The notes: generated by a model not told the origin, from the sequence alone. A stretch of DNA of 64,000 nt from Lewinellaceae bacterium (GCA_020636095.1 JACJYN010000003.1:1116001-1180000); one strand, 5' to 3'. Positions 6,786-17,955 are shown, counted from the first letter of the stretch. Numbers and translations: made by a program.

Positions 6786-9700
6786 CTAAAACCCAACTAA
6801 CTTTCTCGTCTTCCACCATTCTCTCTCCTGGCCTTCTACCGTCAAAAAGAAAACGCCTTTTCCTGGAAGGGTAAAACTACCCGCTCTCTCTTCCAACCAC
6901 ATTTCCCGAACCTTCCGCCCCTCAGCTGTAAACAAATGCACTACTACCGGAAGCCGCCCCGAAGCTGGAACCCGGATGTGTACTTCCTGCCCCGCCGGGA
7001 CGGGATTGGGGAAAATTTCCAGGGCGGCCGCAGCGGCCTCTTCGCCGGTAGCATTCGCCATATCTACCTGCCAGGAAAACATCTCCGTGCATCCGTTGGC
7101 GTCAGTGGCCGATAACTCGTATTCGCCGGCGGGAATATCTGGAAGAGAAGCCGTGGTATCTCCTGTACTCCACAGGAAAGTGTAGGGAGGGCTTCCACCA
7201 GATATGTTTACTATGCCGATCGACCCATTCATAGTAGTTGTCGCAGCGGTGACGGAGGCTTCTACCGTTATAGCCTCGGGCGCGTCAACCACCAGGGAAA
7301 GCGTATCGGTGCAGCCGTTGATGTCGGTAACTGTGAAATTATACGTACCCGGAGACAGCCCTGTATGCCCTTCTCCGGCCTCTTCCCCACTGTCCCATTG
7401 GTAGTGATACGGCTCGTCTCCGTTGAGTTGGAAGAAGGCGGCCCCGTCGGTGGCGTCCGGGCAGGAAGGGCCGGCGGTGGAATCCAGGCTGCCGGCGAAG
7501 TGGGCGCGCTCGTAGGCCCCCAGGTCAACTGTGCCCTCCAGTATCCGGCTGTTGCCGTCAAAATCTAAAATGAGGCCTAGTGTGTCCAGCCCTTCGTTAA
7601 CCCCGGCGTTCAATACCGGAGAACAGGCCGAAGGGCGGAAATCAAGGGCCAGGGTGTCGGCAAAAACGGGATAGGTATTGAAGAGGATGCCTTCTCCACA
7701 GGCCAGGCCGCCGCCGATAACGCTACAGGGCGGCGCATTGAAACTGCTGTTGAATATCGTATAGTCGTGAAGAGAAAGGTTGTTGGGATTGCCGTTGTAC
7801 AGGATGCCCTCCATGCCCGGCAATATCGTTTCCGGCTCCCAGAACACGCAGTTGGAGATCTCCATAAAATTGAACCAGTTGGTGCTGTCGTGGGCGGGGC
7901 CCCAGTTCTTCAGGATGGAATACAGGCCGTTGTTGAAGAAGGTGCAGTTTTTGACCTGGCTGCGAAAGCGCCCGTAGTTGCCGGTAGCCAGCGACAAAGC
8001 CCCCGTGTTTTTAGCAAATACCGAATTCAGGACCTGCACCGAAACATCTTTTTTGTCGTCTTCGCCGTCGAGCAGGCTGCCTTCGATGCTGATCCCGCCG
8101 AATGCCCCCGTATAGGATGCGTTTTCAAAGAAAAAACAGTTTTTAGCCAGGAGTTTTCCGGAAGACCCGTAAGTGAAATTATTCAATAGGCTCGCCCCCC
8201 TGCTTATTGAATAGTTTTCAATGAACGTTAGATTTATTATTTCCAGAATATTATAGTTTCCATAGTTATCAAAAAACATCCCCCCCCCCCCGGTAGCCAT
8301 AGAAGAATTACGTTCAAAGCGACAATCCCGGAAAGTAAAATGATAAATCTTGTCATTTCCCCAGTCGGTAGAAGCGTAAATAAAATTAAATCCTCCTCCT
8401 GAGTTAGCCCGGTTGCCTGAGAAATTGCAGCCCTGCGCCACCACCCTGCCGCCCGGCAGAAAGCTGTTGAAAAACACGCCGCCACCCTCTATGGCCTCAT
8501 TATTTTCAATAGAACAACCGTACAGAGATAAGCTGCGCAGGTTTTGGGCGTGAATGGCGCCGCCGTAGCTCCAGGCCCGGTTATTCCGGAAGGTGTCCTG
8601 TTTCAGCAACAGGTGGGCCTCCGGCATGGCGGCCCCGTCGAGATAGAGCGCCCCTCCGTTGAAAGCGCCGAAGTTATTCTCGAAGACACATTGCCGGAGG
8701 ATGGGCAACCCCGCCTGAGTATCCGTTATCTTGCAATATACGCCTCCGCCCAGCCTGGCGGTATTGCCGGCAAAAGTACAAGCTATTATCCGCGGAGTTG
8801 AATAGGGGCGAACCGCATTGCCGGCCACATACAAGCCACCGCCGTGATTATTGCTCTTGACAATGTTGCCGGGATAGACGGCATATCCGCCGGTGATGGT
8901 GAAGCCGTCGAGCACCGTTGTACTGTCTACCCCAATAGCCTGTACTACGTGATCGCTGTTGTCTGTGCTGTCAGCAGGCGCTCCTATATTGCCGCTCAGT
9001 AGGGTAGGATAGGCCAGTGGGTTGCGCTGTTCCAGCACGGTTTCCGTGCCATGGAAGCCGCCGTAAATGGCCACGCCCTGTTTCAACTGAAAAGAGATGC
9101 TGCGCTGAAATCCAGCAGTGGGCCGGTACGCTCCCTGCGCCACCCAGATGGTGTCGCCCGGATCGGCCAGGAACAAGCCTTCCTGTAGGCTGGGCAAGGC
9201 GTTGGGCCAATCTTTGCCGCTTTGGTTGCCGCCCTCCACATTGACGTCCACATAAATGCGGGTGAGATCAGGATCGAAGGCGGCCCCGCAATTGCCGCCG
9301 AAATCATATAATAGCTCTCCTCCTCTGGAAAAACAGGATAGCTGATAGCTTTCTTCCTGGCAGTAAAAAGGGTCAATACAGGCGACGGGATAAAAGGGAT
9401 GCTGCCAGTCGCCCATGCCTTCATACCATATCGTGAAATAACCGTAATTGACCCCATCCACTTCAAAAGAATAATTGATAAACAGCCTCCGGCTGGGGGT
9501 GCCGAACAACAAGGTTGTATCTACAGAAGATACGGTAAACTGGATGTCTATGCCCGGCTGATCTTCATACAACTGAAATACAGAGGACATCGACTGCCCG
9601 GCCTCCAGGGAAAAATCGTACACCAGATACTCCGGGGCACTGCAATCGGGCGCCTTTCTGAAATACACCCTCGGGCCTTCGTTTCGGTAATAACCCAGGC

Positions 9701-9926
9701 GGTACGTTGTACCCTCCCATGCCCGAAAACCCAATACCGGCGACCAGGGCTGCCCGCAAAGCAGGGTGTCGGCCTCCAAACGAAAAAAAGAACGGAATTG
9801 CCCGGCATTCGTGAAGGCTGTAACTCGCCAAAGGGCCCCGTCCTCCTGTGTGGGCAAGCCTGCCTGGGAATAGGAGATTAGCGAAGTAAAAAGAATATGG
9901 AGAACGAGTAGCGTTGCTTTTTTCAT
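6786..9926 (-). CDS. T9SS cargo protein with right-handed beta-helix and SprB repeats
   Basis: A 1046-residue secreted protein. Residues 1-20 are a signal peptide. From about residue 215 the sequence has polymorphic-outer-membrane/pectate-lyase-like features: GGGLYV and GGGVY turns, repeated NN and CxF motifs, and an initial DWPNALPSLQEGL block typical of parallel beta-helix proteins. Two SprB-like repeats (YQWDSGE, FLWSTGD, DINGCTD, DANGCTE) span about 810-950. The last ~85 residues are a type A sorting domain (IFPNPVPAGQ ... KLVGF) that directs export by the Por/T9SS machinery. Likely a surface adhesin or glycan-binding protein. A run of 12 C's (8280-8291) encodes Gly-Gly-Gly-Gly near residue 547 and could slip. 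Confidence 0.88.
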   Translation of the reverse strand: MKKATLLVLHILFTSLISYSQAGLPTQEDGALWRVTAFTNAGQFRSFFRLEADTLLCGQPWSPVLGFRAWEGTTYRLGYYRNEGPRVYFRKAPDCSAPEYLVYDFSLEAGQSMSSVFQLYEDQPGIDIQFTVSSVDTTLLFGTPSRRLFINYSFEVDGVNYGYFTIWYEGMGDWQHPFYPVACIDPFYCQEESYQLSCFSRGGELLYDFGGNCGAAFDPDLTRIYVDVNVEGGNQSGKDWPNALPSLQEGLFLADPGDTIWVAQGAYRPTAGFQRSISFQLKQGVAIYGGFHGTETVLEQRNPLAYPTLLSGNIGAPADSTDNSDHVVQAIGVDSTTVLDGFTITGGYAVYPGNIVKSNNHGGGLYVAGNAVRPYSTPRIIACTFAGNTARLGGGVYCKITDTQAGLPILRQCVFENNFGAFNGGALYLDGAAMPEAHLLLKQDTFRNNRAWSYGGAIHAQNLRSLSLYGCSIENNEAIEGGGVFFNSFLPGGRVVAQGCNFSGNRANSGGGFNFIYASTDWGNDKIYHFTFRDCRFERNSSMATGGGGMFFDNYGNYNILEIINLTFIENYSISRGASLLNNFTYGSSGKLLAKNCFFFENASYTGAFGGISIEGSLLDGEDDKKDVSVQVLNSVFAKNTGALSLATGNYGRFRSQVKNCTFFNNGLYSILKNWGPAHDSTNWFNFMEISNCVFWEPETILPGMEGILYNGNPNNLSLHDYTIFNSSFNAPPCSVIGGGLACGEGILFNTYPVFADTLALDFRPSACSPVLNAGVNEGLDTLGLILDFDGNSRILEGTVDLGAYERAHFAGSLDSTAGPSCPDATDGAAFFQLNGDEPYHYQWDSGEEAGEGHTGLSPGTYNFTVTDINGCTDTLSLVVDAPEAITVEASVTAATTTMNGSIGIVNISGGSPPYTFLWSTGDTTASLPDIPAGEYELSATDANGCTEMFSWQVDMANATGEEAAAAALEIFPNPVPAGQEVHIRVPASGRLPVVVHLFTAEGRKVREMWLEERAGSFTLPGKGVFFLTVEGQEREWWKTRKLVGF
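8280..8291. repeat. C12 homopolymer inside coding sequence
   Basis: Twelve consecutive C's (G's on the coding strand) lie mid-gene. Loss or gain of one base would truncate the beta-helix protein before its sorting domain. Confidence 0.9.
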
Positions 9927-10002
9927 GGGATTATGGATTTAGCCGCCAGGGCTTGCCAACAGGCAAAGCCCTGGCCGGCGAAGTGGTTCAATTAATCGTT
10001 CT

Positions 10003-12429
10003 TCAATATTTGATCACATAACCGGAATGTAAGGCCTCCTCCGACTCGATGAGATAAAATACCACGCCATCCTGCAACCCCTCCAGAGTTTGAAATTGGA
10101 ACGTTTGAACCCCTTCAACTGTAGTTTCTTCCAAAACTATATCGTTACCCCCCTGGTCAAATAACGTTATAGCAATTGGCTCCTCTTCTGTTGATTGTAT
10201 GGTAAATGAAAGCTGGCCGCTCGCCGGATTAGGATATACTCCCAGCAACCTGTGCTTTTGAGGGTCTATTTCAACAGGATCAAGTATCAGAGTGGCATCT
10301 TCCAGCTTTCCTTCAGCGCCGTAAAATTCAGGCGCCATTGCATCTTCAGCTAATTCTAGTTCCGGCTCCAGGTTGGTGATCGGAACCCTGGCCCTGGCAA
10401 CGATCTTAAATAGCACAACCGGCTTTTCTTGCAATTTGAACGAAAATTCTTCCTCCAATTGACTAAACCATAAAGTCTTTAAAATGCCAGCCCCCGCTTC
10501 TTCGGAAACCGCGAAATTATCCAGTGTGAAGGAATTCAAGTTGCCTGGTTCAAAACCAGTTATTTCCATCACTTCGGGATCAAACAAAAGGCTGAATTGA
10601 TATCCCACAACTTCTTTATTATTGCCGCCCGCGCTTACCGTAATGGTAAATTCATCTCCTTCCTGAATGGCTTCGTGTTCATCGGTGATGATTTGATGGT
10701 TTCCGGGAAGCAATGGGTTATCCGGGCTGGAAAGGTTAGCATTTCCCATTTTAACGCCCCGAAAACTCCAGGTCGGCTCCTGCGTAATATCGGGGTTGAG
10801 CAAGTTAAGGTCAAGGAGGTCTAGGTAGCTCTTATAGTTTTGTTCCTCCTGATAGTGGTATTCGCTTCCGTCTGCTCTTATCCATTCTGCGGAAAAAGGA
10901 TCGTCATCGAAATCAGCATGGAAAGAAGGAAAAGTTAAGGCATAATCCGGAACGAAGCGCCAGGAAGGAACCGAAGCAAATCCATTATCGATCCCCAAGA
11001 TCAACCTTCGAATAAAAATTTGATCCAAAGTAGTAATGCTGCCGGAATTATTGACGTCAGCTGCAATTTTTGCATAAGAATTCGGTAAGGATTGTATACC
11101 TAATATGTGCTGACCGATAGCAACTAAATCTCCGGTTGAAACCTGATATGTGGAAAACAATTCCAACGGGAAAGTCCCATCTTTCTGAGGAGAAACCTCG
11201 ATATCCGCATCTGCAACCTGTAGCCCGCAATCCTGTATATTATAAAAACCATCAATACCTGTAGTCTTTTCGCAAAAGCCGGCGCCTCCCGCCTCATCAA
11301 TCTCTACTTTATTATATCTAAAGGGTACGAGTTCGATACCTCCGTTATCTCCCAATTGAACTATTTGAACTTTCCCTCGATTGGCCAGAAAGACATCGCA
11401 GGATGGCATATCCTCATCAATCAGATGGGTTCTGGTTGGATGTTCCATCAAGGTTTCCTTCATTCTGTTAAGCTGTTCCTCTGAGAATTTATTTCGGCAG
11501 CCACCATAGTAGGACATGAGATTGCTGTAATCAGGATAGTAGGTTTCCATAAAGTGAATGGGATTATCGGGATCACTGGGATTAGGCAGGGTGATGTTTA
11601 CTACGCATGGAAAAGTACCACAATTGCAATATTGATCGCTTGGGTCTTGAGGGGTATCACAGAAGAAGTCGCCGGAATTGGTGCAATTGCAATCACACAT
11701 TTGCCCACAATCATAACAATCATCATTAAAATCATCTCCATCCATGCAGTCACAACATAAACATTGGTCTGGCAATACAGTTGCATTCCAAGAACCATTG
11801 CTCAATAACTGAATGTGCTGTTGATGAGTATGAAGCAACCCAAAATAGTGGCCGAGTTCATGGCTTACATTTCGAGGTTCAAAACCTGAAGCGTGAATAA
11901 TAACTCCTTGCCAGCCGCTCCAGGGGAAAGAGCCTGCCCCAAGGATCGCGCCTCCTGTAGAAACACTTAATGTCCTTACCAGATAAAGGTTGATCACGTC
12001 CGGCTGATTATATTGGGCTGTAAAAGTTGACGCATTGCTTAAGCTCATATTATAATATGCCGAATTATCGACCTCGGAAACGCCGCACAGGAAAAACTGC
12101 ATGCCGTTGGTAAAAAAGCCATTCATCTCATTAAGGATATCTACCATTGTAGGAATGATATCTACAAAAGGCGAAGGCGACTGGCCATTGTTGTCATTAA
12201 TGATCGTAAGATGAACAGGCAGGCTGTAACTTTGACTCAAGCCGGCCGCAGGTTCGAGGCCTTCCAGTTGCTGAAGAAATGCCAGGACTTCTTGTCGGCT
12301 TACATCACTCATGCCGCATTCCTCGGGGGGGGGGGACTGGGCAAAAATACTTGTAGAGATCAAAACCAGACACCAGGAGAAAAAGAAGTTTACTCCTTTT
12401 TGACGATATAAATCGGTTTTTGAGCGCAT
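10003..12429 (-). CDS. T9SS-exported M43-like metalloprotease with dockerin-like repeats
   Basis: An 808-residue secreted zinc protease. A signal peptide (about 1-30) is followed by a metzincin catalytic domain with HELGHYFGLLHTH near residues 190-202 and a later NLMSYYGGC Met-turn region, characteristic of pappalysin/cytophagalysin (M43). The insert after the zinc motif is very Cys-rich (about 12 Cys within 60 residues). Residues ~430-490 resemble paired dockerin-like calcium repeats (ADVNNSGSITTLDQIFI), followed by a cohesin-like beta domain (about 590-690). The C-terminal ~80 residues are a T9SS sorting domain (GVYPNPASGQL). A run of 11 G's (12325-12335; C's on the coding strand) encodes Pro residues just after the signal peptide. 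Confidence 0.88.
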   Translation of the reverse strand: MRSKTDLYRQKGVNFFFSWCLVLISTSIFAQSPPPEECGMSDVSRQEVLAFLQQLEGLEPAAGLSQSYSLPVHLTIINDNNGQSPSPFVDIIPTMVDILNEMNGFFTNGMQFFLCGVSEVDNSAYYNMSLSNASTFTAQYNQPDVINLYLVRTLSVSTGGAILGAGSFPWSGWQGVIIHASGFEPRNVSHELGHYFGLLHTHQQHIQLLSNGSWNATVLPDQCLCCDCMDGDDFNDDCYDCGQMCDCNCTNSGDFFCDTPQDPSDQYCNCGTFPCVVNITLPNPSDPDNPIHFMETYYPDYSNLMSYYGGCRNKFSEEQLNRMKETLMEHPTRTHLIDEDMPSCDVFLANRGKVQIVQLGDNGGIELVPFRYNKVEIDEAGGAGFCEKTTGIDGFYNIQDCGLQVADADIEVSPQKDGTFPLELFSTYQVSTGDLVAIGQHILGIQSLPNSYAKIAADVNNSGSITTLDQIFIRRLILGIDNGFASVPSWRFVPDYALTFPSFHADFDDDPFSAEWIRADGSEYHYQEEQNYKSYLDLLDLNLLNPDITQEPTWSFRGVKMGNANLSSPDNPLLPGNHQIITDEHEAIQEGDEFTITVSAGGNNKEVVGYQFSLLFDPEVMEITGFEPGNLNSFTLDNFAVSEEAGAGILKTLWFSQLEEEFSFKLQEKPVVLFKIVARARVPITNLEPELELAEDAMAPEFYGAEGKLEDATLILDPVEIDPQKHRLLGVYPNPASGQLSFTIQSTEEEPIAITLFDQGGNDIVLEETTVEGVQTFQFQTLEGLQDGVVFYLIESEEALHSGYVIKY
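12325..12335. repeat. G11 homopolymer near the 5' end of the protease gene
   Basis: Eleven G's (C11 on the coding strand) lie around codon 33, directly after the signal peptide. A one-base change would abolish the mature protein, so this is a good candidate on/off switch. Confidence 0.9.
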
Positions 12430-12611
12430 AAGATAGAATATTTATGTGGTGAAAAAATCGAAGGAAAGTTTTTTGTAAGTTGGCGCGTTTTGTTTTGTTG
12501 TTGCAATATAATAAAAATACAAATACGACTTCCAGTTTTTTTGCCTTATATCAGAAGAGGGAGGCGTAAATTACTCTACCTACTAAAAAAGTTAGGGGTT
12601 ACAAAAAAATA

Positions 12612-12668
12612 CATAAGGAAGCGTCATTTTGTGCTGCGAAACATAAAAAACGAACAAACTTCCTTATG
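12612..12668. repeat. 10-bp inverted repeat at the left edge of the hutH duplicate
   Basis: CATAAGGAAG (12612-12621) and CTTCCTTATG (12659-12668) pair perfectly. It lies about 50 bases before the start of the hutH direct repeat. The rest of the 12430-12719 gap is A/T-rich and presumably holds the promoter of the protease gene; I see no coding sequence. Confidence 0.45.
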
Positions 12669-12719
12669 AAGCAATATTGCTGCGCCGAAATTACGGCTAT
12701 TTTGGACAAGGTGCCAAAT

Positions 12720-13192
12720 CCATCGCCCTGGCTGAGCTGGGCAGCATCTCGGAACGGCGCACCTACCAGCTCATCTCCGGCGCCCGCGGCCTGCCCAGCT
12801 TCCTGACCGCTCACGCCGGGCTCAATTCGGGCCTGATGATCCCGCAGTACACCGCCGCTTCCATCGCCAGCCAGAACAAGCAACTGTGTACCCCCGCTTC
12901 GGTAGACAGCATCGTGAGCAGCAACGGACAGGAAGACCACGTCAGCATGGCGGCCAACGCTGCCACCAAGTGCTACCGGGTAGTGCAAAACCTGGAGCGC
13001 ATCCTGACCATCGAGTGGATGACGGCGGCGCAGGCTATGGAGTTCCGGCGGCCGTCGCAGTCGTCGCCTGCCATCGAGCGGCGGCTGGAGCAGTACCGGC
13101 AGATAGTGCCGGTGCTGGAGGAGGACCGGGTGCTGCATGAGGATATGGTGAAGACGGTGGCTTTTTTGCGGGGGGGGGTAGGTGAGGCATAA
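12720..13192 (+). pseudogene. 3' fragment of hutH
   Basis: About 456 bases corresponding to roughly the last 152 residues of histidine ammonia-lyase before the tail, about 98% identical to 6015-6470, then a tail reading GGVGEA and a stop. The N-terminal two thirds, including the MIO active site, are missing, and the sequence upstream is unrelated to hutH, so the fragment cannot be an active enzyme. Most differences are synonymous (two give amino-acid changes at most), suggesting recent duplication or ongoing gene conversion. The GGVGEA tail may be the original hutH C-terminus. Confidence 0.9.
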
Positions 13193-13382
13193 GACAAGAG
13201 TCAGAACCATGAGATATACCACATCGCTTCTCCCTCCTGAATATTTCCAATGTATTTTTTCAACCCCTTAACCAAATAGTTAATATTTTTGGAAATTCGG
13301 GGCGGCCCGGTAGTGGTGATATACCAATTGGTGGCCGCTATACGTTACCTGCACAGAAACCACCGTCTTAAAAAATAAACTT

Positions 13383-14186
13383 ATGACTTTGAAAAAACTG
13401 CCCATTATCGCCGTCGTGCTGTCCATTTCGCTGTCCTTCTCCGGCTGCAGCACTACCAGCAAACCGGGAGGAGGATTCAACCTCTTTACGCCCGAACAGG
13501 ATATCGAGTTGGGGCTACAGGTCGCCCAGCAAATTGCAGACGACCCCGCCCAATTCCCGGTGCTGCCGGAAAGAGGAAACGAAGAGGCTTATGCTTACAT
13601 CCGAAAAATAAGGGATAAAATCCTCAACACCGGCAATGTAGCTTTCAAGGATCAATTTACCTGGGAAGTGAAGATCATTAAGGACGATGAGACGCTGAAC
13701 GCTTTCTGTACGCCGGGCGGGCACATCTATGTGTACACCGGGCTGATCAAGTTTCTGGATTCGGAAGACGAGTTGGCGGGCGTAATGGGCCATGAGATCG
13801 CCCACGCCGCCCAGCGGCACTCAACACAGCAGATGACGAAGATCTACGGCTTGTCAGCGCTGACGTCTATCGCTACGGGTAGCGCCGAGCCGGGTATGCT
13901 CGAGCAGATTGCCCTGGGGCTGATCAGCCTGAAGTTTAGCCGCTCTCATGAAACGGAAGCCGATACCTATTCGGTTATCTACCTCTGCGGTACGGATTAC
14001 CACGCCAATGGAGCGGCCGGCTTCTTCCGCAAAATGGAAGGGCAGCCTACGCCGCCCGAGTTTCTGAGCACCCACCCCAACCCGGGCAACCGCGTGGAAA
14101 ATATCGATGCGAAAGCGAAGGAACTGAACTGCCGCGGCAATAAAAGTTATGATGCGGAGTACCAGCGGATCAAGGCGAAGTTGTAG
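13383..14186 (+). CDS. M48 family zinc metallopeptidase, lipoprotein
   Basis: A 267-residue lipoprotein-type protein. The signal sequence ends in a lipobox (SFSGC, Cys near residue 21), so the mature protein is probably anchored to a periplasmic membrane face. The zinc motif HEIAH lies near residue 137, with the third ligand in ETEAD about 58 residues later and the STHPNPGNR motif near the end. This is the M48B/LoiP-BepA-like pattern, associated with outer-membrane protein quality control. The gene stands alone, convergent with smpB. Confidence 0.9.
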   Translation: MTLKKLPIIAVVLSISLSFSGCSTTSKPGGGFNLFTPEQDIELGLQVAQQIADDPAQFPVLPERGNEEAYAYIRKIRDKILNTGNVAFKDQFTWEVKIIKDDETLNAFCTPGGHIYVYTGLIKFLDSEDELAGVMGHEIAHAAQRHSTQQMTKIYGLSALTSIATGSAEPGMLEQIALGLISLKFSRSHETEADTYSVIYLCGTDYHANGAAGFFRKMEGQPTPPEFLSTHPNPGNRVENIDAKAKELNCRGNKSYDAEYQRIKAKL

Positions 14187-14203
14187 GTGGGAGGAACGCT
14201 GAT

Positions 14204-14276
14204 TTGGGATTCGCAATTCGGTATTCGGCATTCGCGGTTCGCCGTTTAACCGAATTCCGAACTGCGAATCCCGAAC
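14204..14276. repeat. Long hairpin of TTCG-rich repeats between convergent genes
   Basis: The left arm around GGGATTCGCAATTCGG and the right arm around CCGAACTGCGAATCCC form an imperfect stem of about 23 bp. It lies exactly between the stop codons of the M48 gene and smpB, where a bidirectional terminator would be expected. The ATTCGC/GTTCGG words recur in five other gaps (15298-15352, 24047-24078, 30808-30835, 52088-52115, 59298-59332). Confidence 0.6.
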
Positions 14277-14280
14277 ACCG

Positions 14281-14751
14281 CTAATACATCTTCTTCATCC
14301 GGGAGAGCTCCCGTTTGACATCGCGTTCTTTTATCGACTGCCGTTTGTCGTGTACTTTTTTACCCTGGGCCAGAGCAATTTCTATTTTGGCAAAACCGCG
14401 ATCGGTAATATAAAGCCGTACCGGAATAATAGTATAGCTGCGCTCTTTTACCTGCTTTTCGAGTTTGCGTAGCTGGCCGCGCCGCAAGAGCAGCTTCCGG
14501 GTACGGCGGGTCTCGTGATTAAACTGATGGGCGAAGCTGTACTCGGCAATAAAGAGGCTCTTGATGTAGAGCTCCTCTTTCTTGAAGAAACAATAGGCGT
14601 CGCGTAGGTTGGCATTGCCCTTGCGGATGGATTTGATCTCGGTGCCGGTCAATACGATGCCCGCTTCAAAGGTGTCAATGAAGCTATATTCAAAGTCAGC
14701 CCTTCGGTTGACGATCTCTACTTTGTATTCGTTTTTCTTCTTAATGGCCAT
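14281..14751 (-). CDS. smpB: SsrA-binding protein SmpB
   Basis: Binds tmRNA and delivers it to stalled ribosomes for trans-translation. The 156-residue protein shows the family hallmarks: a FxxGIVLTGTEIKSIR segment, NLRDAY, RKLLLRRGQ, ITDRGFAKIEIALAQGKK and a basic tail (VKRELSRMKKMY). The start chosen is the ATG at 14751 (MAIKKKNEYK). An upstream in-frame ATG at 14859 would add 36 residues that read through a hairpin repeat and are not family-like. The gene is convergent with the M48 gene. Confidence 0.95.
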   Translation of the reverse strand: MAIKKKNEYKVEIVNRRADFEYSFIDTFEAGIVLTGTEIKSIRKGNANLRDAYCFFKKEELYIKSLFIAEYSFAHQFNHETRRTRKLLLRRGQLRKLEKQVKERSYTIIPVRLYITDRGFAKIEIALAQGKKVHDKRQSIKERDVKRELSRMKKMY

Positions 14752-14776
14752 GGTTTCTATGTTGTAGTTCTGCTGA

Positions 14777-14807
14777 AACCTATGAGGTTTCCAAAACCTC
14801 AAAGGTT
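14777..14807. repeat. Hairpin upstream of smpB
   Basis: AACCTATGAGGTTT (14777-14790) and AAACCTCAAAGGTT (14794-14807) pair with one mismatch. It lies 25 bases upstream of the smpB start. It could be a stray palindromic repeat or a 5' leader structure. Confidence 0.5.
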
Positions 14808-14939
14808 CGGTGCTGTGACGCTTTCGTTGTTGGTTGATTCCGCAACGAACAACTGACAACGATCAACGCTTACACACCTTATTCCAAACCCTTACTCAAA
14901 AGGATAAGTTCGATACAAGCCGGCAATCCTGTTCCCGCC

Positions 14940-15254
14940 TCATTTTAGCCGCACCGCCGTACCATAAGCCAGGATCTCTGAAGCCCCCTGCATCACCGCC
15001 GCGGTAGTAAAGCGGACGTTGATAATGGCATCAGCGCCGATTTCTTCCCCATCGGCAATCATCCGGTCGATGGCCTGCTCACGCGAGTCGGCCATGAGGC
15101 GGGTATATTCCTCAATCTCTCCGCCCACCAGGTTTTTGAGGCCGGCGAAAATGTCGCGGCCAAGGTTGCGGGCCCGTACGGTGCTGCCCCGGGCAATGTC
15201 AAGCACCTCGACGATCTCGCGGCCAGGAATGAAGTCAGTGGTTGTGATCAGCAT
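14940..15254 (-). CDS. YbjQ/UPF0145 family protein
   Basis: A 104-residue protein with the YbjQ (putative heavy-metal-binding, DUF74) pattern: N-terminal ITTTDFIPGREI, a RNLGRDIFAGLKNLVGGE core, then MADSREQAIDRM and GADAIINVRF. Homologues form small oligomers; function is unproven. The length is normal for the family. It lies downstream of DPP-IV in the same orientation, separated by a TTCG-rich repeat tract. Confidence 0.88.
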   Translation of the reverse strand: MLITTTDFIPGREIVEVLDIARGSTVRARNLGRDIFAGLKNLVGGEIEEYTRLMADSREQAIDRMIADGEEIGADAIINVRFTTAAVMQGASEILAYGTAVRLK

Positions 15255-15297
15255 GGTTTTTAATTACTTGTATGTGGTGGTTTTTTTTGACGTTGTC

Positions 15298-15352
15298 CTC
15301 GTGTTCGCTGTTCGCGCTGTTCGCCTTTCGATGTTCGGTATTCGCTGTTCGG
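15298..15352. repeat. TTCG-rich dispersed repeat tract
   Basis: A run of TTCGCTGTTCG/ATTCGCTGTTCGG words in the gap between the YbjQ-like and DPP-IV genes, of the same type as at 14204-14276. Confidence 0.5.
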
Positions 15353-15419
15353 CTTCCCGTTTCCCCCTTCCGACTTCTTTCAGCCGCCGAAGCTTCAGCG
15401 TAGGAGGCCCACTTCCCCC

Positions 15420-17690
<2,271 letters not shown>

Positions 17691-17716
17691 ATCGGGTAAA
17701 ATGGTTTTATTTCTTT

Positions 17717-17754
17717 AAAAGAGACTTTCCAGATTTTCGAAATCTGGAAAGTCT
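17717..17754 (-). terminator. Strong hairpin, likely terminator of the XRE regulator gene
   Basis: AGACTTTCCAGATTT (17722-17736) and AAATCTGGAAAGTCT (17740-17754) form a perfect 15-bp stem with a 3-base loop. On the minus strand it is followed by CTTTTAAAG, a weak T-run. It lies downstream of the regulator gene ending at 17956 and upstream of the DPP-IV start. Confidence 0.5.
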
Positions 17755-17787
17755 AAGCCTACGAATTTAGGAAAATTTGCGCTAACT

Positions 17788-17955
17788 CCCGTCCCACCCG
17801 TCCACCGTCCACCCAAAAAACCCATCCCACCCCGTACACCGTACATCGTCCACCCACAAACCCCATCCCAACCCGTACACCGTACACCGTACACCGTCCA
17901 CCCACAAACCCCCGTCCCAACCCGTACACCGTACACCCTACATCGTCCACCCAAC
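17788..17955. repeat. Minisatellite of CGTACAC-type 7-mers
   Basis: Four imperfect larger units, each made of a variable number of CGTACAC/CGTACAT/CGTCCAC words followed by CCACAAACCCC-like spacers. The plus strand is almost free of G apart from the CG steps; the minus strand has several GGG runs. The tract touches the stop codon of the regulator gene at 17956. Confidence 0.8.
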
